Shown piece after piece: positions 58,701 through 64,000 of a DNA stretch of 64,000 bases; position 1 is the first letter of the stretch, and every line of letters begins with the position of its first letter. The DNA lies in assembly GCA_905147135.1 (NCBI GenBank), contig LR990045.1:17646173-17710172 (forward strand), written 5' to 3'. The DNA is from Blastobasis lacticolella (lineage: Eukaryota > Arthropoda > Insecta > Lepidoptera > Blastobasidae). The translations under genes and the position numbers were made by a program. A model generated the notes under the pieces. The model made no database searches, had not been told where the DNA came from, and was given only the letters and a program-made list of their open reading frames with translations.

Positions 58701-58796
58701 CGCGCACGCGCCCGCGCCCGCGCCTGCGCCCGCGCCCGCGACCGTCACCGCGCCCGCGCCGCCGACTGCCGACCGACAACCGCCCGCACTGCTACC
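37792..58796 (-). CDS. shep: alan shepard (Shep/RBMS) RNA-binding protein, 5' incomplete
   Basis: Nine coding exons: 58796-58563, 45364-45099, 44533-44475, 43759-43668, 41745-41551, 41033-40890, 38622-38353, 38119-38081 and 37926-37792. They give 477 codons in frame, with GT-AG junctions throughout. Shep/RBMS proteins are tandem-RRM single-stranded nucleic-acid binders; Drosophila shep acts in neuronal remodelling and insulator function. RRM1 (about 145-215) has RNP2 LYIRGL and RNP1 KGYGFVDF. RRM2 (about 224-305) has RNP2 LYMANL, RNP1 KGVGFARM and ends LLVKFADGG. The linker [21 protein letters not shown] and the C-terminal [20 protein letters not shown] match Drosophila Shep. Exon 1 shown is Ala/Gly-rich and opens with an acceptor, so the initiator Met is upstream or an internal Met (58694) serves a short isoform. 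Exon 7 is His-rich ([16 protein letters not shown]). Confidence 0.92.
38081..38119 (-). other. shep: 39-nt in-frame microexon of shep homologue
   Basis: Encodes [13 protein letters not shown] between a TTTTCCAG acceptor and a TAC|GTGAGT donor, phase 0 on both sides. Skipping it would leave the frame intact, so it is a candidate cassette exon. Confidence 0.75.
38693..38940. mobile_element. fold-back (MITE-like) element in shep intron
   Basis: TTATCTACACTCATAGCGTAATG... at the left faces ...CATTACGCTATGAGCGTAGATAA at the right. Imperfect arms of about 95 bp include CGAAAACAGTCGTTTAA / TTAAACGACTGTTTTCG. The loop is short and nothing is encoded. Confidence 0.85.
38949..39106. mobile_element. 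partial second copy of the fold-back element
   Basis: It repeats the left arm and loop of 38693-38940 (TATCTACACTCGTATCGTAATG, CGAAAACAGTCGCTTAAGG, ACAGCATTTCCCATACTAAT) directly next to it and lacks the right arm. Confidence 0.8.
39107..40080. repeat. tandem duplication, about 508-bp unit, two copies
   Basis: TAATCATT(A/G)TGCAACACTT starts the units at 39107 and 39615. Shared landmarks are TTGTCGGGC, CTGACTCGCAGCTTACTTC, GTGTATGCAACTGCATATAAT and CATACTCGGCTACG. Each unit ends in an inverted pair (TATGCAACTGCATATAATTAGGTATTAAAAC against GTTTTAATACCCCCTTTTATATG...). Copies are diverged by tens of changes. Frames are short; probably a duplicated transposon. Confidence 0.8.
40432..40850. mobile_element. 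MITE-like element with about 80-bp imperfect inverted ends
   Basis: Left CAATGAGCAGTTTTCTAATAGG...AGATGGCGCCCT...AATTTTGGTAAT (40432-40506) faces right ATTACCAAAATTG...GGCGCCATCTAT...GGAAAACTCCTCATTG (40773-40850). Located in the shep intron upstream of the 38.6-kb exon (40889-38623). No coding capacity. Confidence 0.75.
45421..45828 (+). mobile_element. retroposon tail split by other insertions
   Basis: Left part CGGCCGGTAACGCATTCGCTTCCC and right part GGTGGCCACTTTCCATAAGGTGG...GATATAAAAAAAG are the two halves of the same tail seen unbroken at 53754-53916. Between them lies the Helitron at 45548-45741 plus about 70 bp of other sequence. It ends within 60 bp of the shep exon that starts at 45364. 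Confidence 0.6.
45548..45741 (+). mobile_element. short non-autonomous Helitron
   Basis: Starts TCTATACTAATATTATAAAG after A and ends GGGGCGGCTGCTAG before T; 194 bp. It is an internally deleted relative of the 587-bp copy at 27920-28506. Confidence 0.85.
45990..46110. mobile_element. decayed fragment of the 14735/31328 repeat family
   Basis: TGCTTCAAAACATTTATCGAC and CTACTATGCCGGACATC recall the family's 3' part. Weak match. Confidence 0.35.
46140..53750. other. large shep intron, left part: no gene
   Basis: Part of the 13.2-kb intron between the shep exons at 45364 and 58563. No exon of recognisable protein was seen on either strand. It is mostly unique sequence with GC-rich patches (for example 46320-46360, 47580-47740, 48240-48310, 50340-50500) and a (TTA)n microsatellite at 50582-50601. 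Such long, repeat-poor introns in developmental genes often hold enhancers, which is inference only. Confidence 0.5.
53754..53916 (+). mobile_element. retroposon 3' tail with poly(A)
   Basis: GGCAACGCATTGGTGACTCC, CTGGTGTTGCTGATGTCCAT, GGCGGTGACCACTTTCC and CATCAGGTGGCCCGCTTGCC, then a run of about 13 A. A standard lepidopteran retroposon 3' end. The intact A-run suggests a fairly young insertion. Confidence 0.75.
53917..58562. other. large shep intron, right part: no gene
   Basis: No coding exon recognised. It holds a short CCAG microsatellite at about 57266-57282 and a GC-rich block at 56420-56550. Confidence 0.5.
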
Positions 58797-61700
58797 CTGT
58801 AACAATATAGATGCTAGGTTAGGCCACAGAGTAGATAGATAAAAGGTTGGGTCTCAATATGCTAGGACACGGTCTGTTTGAGGATTGAAAGTAGTGACGA
58901 AACCATGGAATACCATTTTTTTTTCAATGAACGTAACGGAGGCACATGGGGAAGAGGATCACCTGGCCGTAATGATCACCGCTGCCCATAAATATCCGCA
59001 ACACACGGGACTCAGTAATAAAAATAAATACAATACAAATTCACGTTTTCGAATATTAATAATAAATAGTAATTATCTTGGTAACAAAAAATCTACCTCG
59101 AATTAAGTATACGACACGGAACAACGCTGGCTAGCGACCAGCCATCGATTTTGCATTGTTGTGTAATTTAACGGTGTCTGGAACGCGGCTTTACTAGTGA
59201 GAAGGTATCGATCAGTTGACCGAGGAGCTTAGCGCTTAAGACTACTTACAGTCGACGGTGAGGAGTTGATAAATTAACATTAACAGCCTCACTTATCCGT
59301 TCTACCGGCCATAATGAGACGACTCAGTAGGTAAAGAAAAACTAAGCCCTTAATATTTTTTCACTTTACCTGGTGACGTCTAGATTTCCTCTAAATGAAC
59401 AATGTGTTTACACAAAAAATATTCAGTTCTAAATATTATTTGCTATCTAACGCGATTATAAACAATAGACGGGGACGGAAGGGCCAACAACTACGACGCG
59501 TTTGACAAATGGAACCTCCGCGTCTTTCACACGGACTTCGCTACTTTCACTAAAGTGCTCATTTATTTAGTTAGGCACTCTACGCTTCCATGCATCGTAG
59601 TAGACAGTATCAAATTACCCGCTCTTACTCTAACACTATTTTGATTGTCTCATTTTCGAGGGGAAAAATAAACGACACAAATGCGTCTATTACTCCGAAT
59701 TTCCGTTATGATTGGAAAACGTAACGTGAGAAACATTTGTTTTGATAACGAGAATAATTTGTCGAAAAAATGTTATTGCCATTGTTAAGAGAGCTCTTCG
59801 TTATTAATGGGCGTCTCTCCGTTTATTTACCGCTGCGGGATTTATGGGTCTCGATGGAAATAAAATACGGAACTTGATTCGCGGAACAGGTGGTAAGGAT
59901 CCAATAGTGGAAGTGTCTGTTGCATCACGTCTGACGTAGACATATGGCTGCAGGAGATTGGCATCTCGCGTGTGCCGAGAGCCGTGACTGCCGACTTTCG
60001 CAAACGTCTAACCCGCCTGCGATTTACCTGTGTACATAGCGCAGCTTGCCTCTATGTACTCACGAACTCACTAAATGTGCCGTTTCTATTTACCGGATTA
60101 TCTCTCTCATCGATTTGCACACGAAACGCACAAAGCAAATATAAATTAGTACGAAAATGAGTTTTATATTTTCGTCTCGTAGCAATAAACTTGAAGTTTT
60201 GGAACATTCAAACTGAATTATATTTGAAAGTAAGTAAAAAGTTCTGATGCATTCATTGCCCATTGTTAGAACAATGTAAGGGCTATAAGAATATAATCGT
60301 CCCGCACGTAAAATTTGGTTACAAAGTCAGCCTATGGTAATTTTATGACGAAGTATGGCACTTCATGTAGATCGTCGAGCGCGCCACTTTTAGTAGACGT
60401 AATAAATCTATTTTGTTACGGGATTGATACTTGAAGAATGGACGTGGTCTCAAAACGCGAGGGCAGGAGCTACAGTCCAGAGACACAATATATTAACATT
60501 TTCCTTGAAATCCCTACACTTGATGTAGCGGCATTATTTGTCGATGTCGGCGCTACGTAAACACATGCCGATCCAGTATAACGAGCACTTTTATATTCTC
60601 TCAAGTTGTTTTTTACCTTTTCCACACACAGCCCGTTTGAATAAGAGTGGTCGGTCTTTACGGATTCCCTTTTATTGTGATAAGTACTTTTAGTAGAGTT
60701 TCGGGTTTTCCTTCGCTCTGCATTACTTCGGCGATTCGAGCTAGACGAATAGCTCAACCCTACCCAAATCCCCAGTTCTCAAAGAGATGTGATATGAAAT
60801 TCGTCTAGTGTACGTACTTGTTATTCCAGGCGAGTTCGTTCACCGAAAATGAGATTTATAGTGGCAATAACAATGTATAATTTTACCCGGCGACCCCCAT
60901 CTCCGGACTTAATTATTTGAGTCACGGAATTCGAAAAACCGACCAGGAAAGCCTGAGGGATCAGGGCTTTGTTGTCGTTTTTTTTCTCGGTGAATATCTT
61001 TCTTATGCTTCTAAAACTATTATTTTTTTGCTACCGGAGAAATAGGTGAGTATGGGTGTACGGCGATAAGCCGGCAATCCGCTTACGGTGCGTGGGGGCT
61101 CCGGCGGGGAATTAGAGTAAAATATAGATTCCTTATGACAACGGAACGGCGCCGCGGCCTCGGCTCCACTTATTAGTGCCGCGGACATACCAAATTGTAG
61201 TTACAATGAAGCCTCTGGGACCCTTATTTAATTTTTCGTACGTATATGTAATACGTACGAAAAATTCACATCCTTAACGTTGCGTATGAATCACCATCAA
61301 GCAGAACACGACGGCATATAGAATTCGCTACATTATTCATTCGTAGACTTCATGAGCGCATTGCATTTCCATACGTAATCTTCGGAACGGAATTGATGGA
61401 GTCAAGTACTGCCCTTTTTACGGTAGTCGATATGGGTCGCCATTTCGTATGCGCGACAGATTTCTAAGAATCGGGCACTTTCGGTTAAGGGGACAAGTAA
61501 ACGGGACAGCCACAACGCGAGAAATTGATACTGCGAGTACTGCGAGCCATAGTCACGTCGTCTGTTGGCGAGATATATCGCGTTTTCTTGTTGGGAGATT
61601 TAGTTTTATGTTGAGTGGGATCATTGGCGACGTCGGGTCGCGCCGGGCGCGTCTGCCGCCAGCTTGTTGCTGCCCCCCTCCATCCCGCCGCCACCCCCGC

Positions 61701-64000
61701 CCAAGGCCCCAAGGAATTACATCTAAATGGAAAAGTATTTATTGCTATAACAACGATGTATAGTGTTCGAAATGATCGCCCCTCTTAATGGTTATTGATC
61801 AAAGATTTTAAGTTGATGACCAGCAGTAAACGTTTTATTGGCTACTCTGTTGTCTCCGGGGGTCGTCAGTTAAATGCAAATTGATTACTGGCTCGTTTTC
61901 AAAAATTACATTTAGATATTTTCATTAGATATAATTGTATTTTGATATCATAGTAACTACTTTTCTGCGACTGACTCTCGACTCAAACGAAGTTATTTTC
62001 TAAGTGGCTGAGCATAAATTCGATACGAACAGGAAATCAAAGCGGATTCGTGTCTGCAGCGTCGTTTTGAAACTATAGATGTCAATTTTCTGCCACTAAG
62101 CTGCTGTTGAACTTTCTTACAAGAATCTGTCGCATTTCTACTTGCTTACTTAACTTTTGATCGGGCCTTCGGACGCGGAAAATTCGGCGATTTTTGGAGA
62201 TATTAATTAAGTAGCAAGTATTAGTAAAGTAAAGAAGTACAAATTTTATCAAAATCTCAGCGTTGATCATCACCATCAACTCAGCAGACTGCTCGTTTGC
62301 CGTATGCTAATATAAAAAAAATCTATACAGTAAAATAATCGAAAAAATTGTTACATACGTCTATATGTCTAGACGAGTTATCTACTCTCGCATTTATAAT
62401 AAGTACTCATTCAAATATTTCTTTCACATTTTATGTGAAACAGTGATAAGATGAGTTTTAGATTGAGTAGGCATATTATATTTACCTACATTGGAATCCA
62501 TAAAGTAGACATTAGAATCGAATTCATTCGGTACAGCGCAAACATGTATGGGCATGGAAATGGCGTGATTTATAGGTAGAGTACGTATCTTCGTTTAGTT
62601 TGGTGATTCTGACACACACAAGTAGGTAGCATAACAGATTTGTTTCTGTGAATCTATGTATGAAAATCCTTTGTAATTTTTCGATAAAAGCTCGAGTCAA
62701 AGTAGGTTGGTAAGTAGATAGGTTGCTATAATAACGTAACAATTACGGTTAGCAATTTTTATTATGGAAACACATAACTACCTTAACAATTAAGATGACT
62801 TAAGATTCAACGTCACCCGATACAGGGCACAGAGGGCGCTCTATAATTTAAGAGAAGTCCTCTGTAATAAAAGATGGGGAATGGAAATCTGAGTGGAGTG
62901 GGCGATAGTCTTAGACGAGGTCAATCCTTCGTTGCGAGACGGCTCCGCAAATTAGAAGCCTCAGACATTTCAACTAGTCTCCCTCCCCCTCCCTTTGCCT
63001 GATTGCCAGCACCTCATAGCGAACCGCAAACAAAGCCACGATGACGAGCTCAGTTGTCTTCTCGGAATCCGAATGCCGCCCCCAAATTGTTAGTCAACGA
63101 TGTAAGTAATTTGCGCCGTACAATCTGTGTCGTGCACAATGGAGCTTCCCTGTCCCTATAAATACAATAATGCAAATTGCCAGCGATCTATTAACGAAGT
63201 GCAACACGATATTTAGCGAACATGGCGTCTAGACGATTCGTAGTTTGTCATTTAAGTAGTTTTAGAAGTTTAATGACTGGACGAATCTGTTAACAAACTA
63301 TTGTGTCCAGTTTCTGAATCAATTGACAATTTTTTCAGATATTTTCGAAATTTTGAAACCTGCTCACCATAGATAAAATCGACGATTAAAATTACAATTG
63401 AGAAACTAGGGGTAAATCCCCACCCACTTCACTAAACTTTACTCTTGTCTCTTCACTTTTTCTAATTTGAATCTTACTTCACATTAGGTTTTATTTAAGT
63501 ATTTTCTGTGATTATCACAGTTCGCCACTATACTTTTTGTGCATAAAGTAATAAATAAAAGTGTAGGTAAGTCTCTACATAAGCTAATAGCGCTTAATTT
63601 CAACTAGTATGATATTTACACGTTATCATAATAACTATGAAACCGATTTAATTGGACACGAGTCATTAAGCACATGTAGCTGCGAGAAAAAAATGCGTTC
63701 AGTAAATGAGCTGCAGTGCGTGCCTGGCGGCTGGCGGTATTGTTAAGCGAAACTTTCCTACTGCAGCTTGTGTTTTTAGGGTTCCGACCTGTAAAGGGTA
63801 AAAATGGATTCTTATAGGAGTTTCTTACCCGTGCGTCTATCTGTCGGACACGCAGGCAAGGTATCAAGTTGAAATTAATTTCAAATACCGCATTTGCATT
63901 TGCCTGGACTGGTGAAACAGTCTCGAGAGCAGATTGTATGGCACCCGTAATGCTATAGGTATATTTTAACTGCTTTTTTATACAATCTCTACGGAAACAT
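58797..64000. other. region upstream of the first visible shep exon
   Basis: By position this is probably shep intron, because the exon at 58796 begins with an acceptor (TTGTTACAG). Frames up to about 100 codons exist (for example 60757-60470 minus, 61449-61763 plus) but resemble no family and lack exon context. No start exon for shep could be supported here. Confidence 0.45.

Noticed and set aside
60470..60757. 95-codon Ser/Arg-rich minus-strand ORF as upstream shep exon
   Set aside because: No convincing donor leading in frame to 58796, and no similarity to known Shep N-termini.
61449..61763. 104-codon plus-strand ORF
   Set aside because: No recognisable domain; it overlaps a GC-rich stretch with open frames on both strands.

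Overview
The window looks like a moth or butterfly (Lepidoptera) chromosome segment. It holds spliced genes with GT-AG introns, an ecdysteroid-kinase-like tandem array, an intact Dong/R4-type retrotransposon in a (TAA)n tract, Helitrons of the TC...CTAG type, tRNA-derived SINEs and the degraded non-LTR tails usual in lepidopteran DNA. No bacterial-style operon, CRISPR array or functional RNA gene was seen. The species assignment is inference; the gene families are recognised from the translated sequence.

Layout. 1-2.5 kb: noncoding DNA with a SINE and a diverged tandem repeat. 2.5-8.8 kb: three almost identical tandem copies (2,269-bp unit) of a two-coding-exon EcKinase-like gene on the minus strand; the middle copy is a chimera of the outer two. 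9.3-10.25 kb: broken reverse-transcriptase remnant. 10.4-17.4 kb (minus): WDR75/UTP17 homologue, 11 coding exons, 900 codons. 17.4-26.9 kb: gene-poor, repeat-rich DNA with an intact 1,226-aa Dong/R4-like retrotransposon, a fold-back tandem repeat, an RT remnant and a Helitron carrying an 11-bp minisatellite. 26.9-33.1 kb (plus): WDR12 homologue, nine coding exons, 425 codons, with introns loaded with repeats. 33.3-58.8 kb (minus): alan shepard (shep/RBMS) RNA-binding protein gene, nine coding exons visible, about 4.5 kb of probable 3' UTR and a 13-kb intron. Its 5' coding start was not found and may lie beyond 64 kb. 58.8-64 kb: noncoding, presumably upstream shep intron.

Functional themes. 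WDR75 (small-subunit processome, U3 snoRNP/t-UTP) and WDR12 (PeBoW complex, large-subunit maturation) are divergent neighbours separated by about 9.6 kb of mostly transposon-derived DNA. WDR12 and shep are tail to tail, with candidate polyadenylation signals about 94 bases apart. The EcKinase-like array probably serves steroid or xenobiotic phosphorylation. I found no previously undescribed biological system. The most informative signals are the recombination history written in the EcKinase-like array, the intact site-specific retrotransposon, and the shep exon structure with a 39-nt in-frame microexon.
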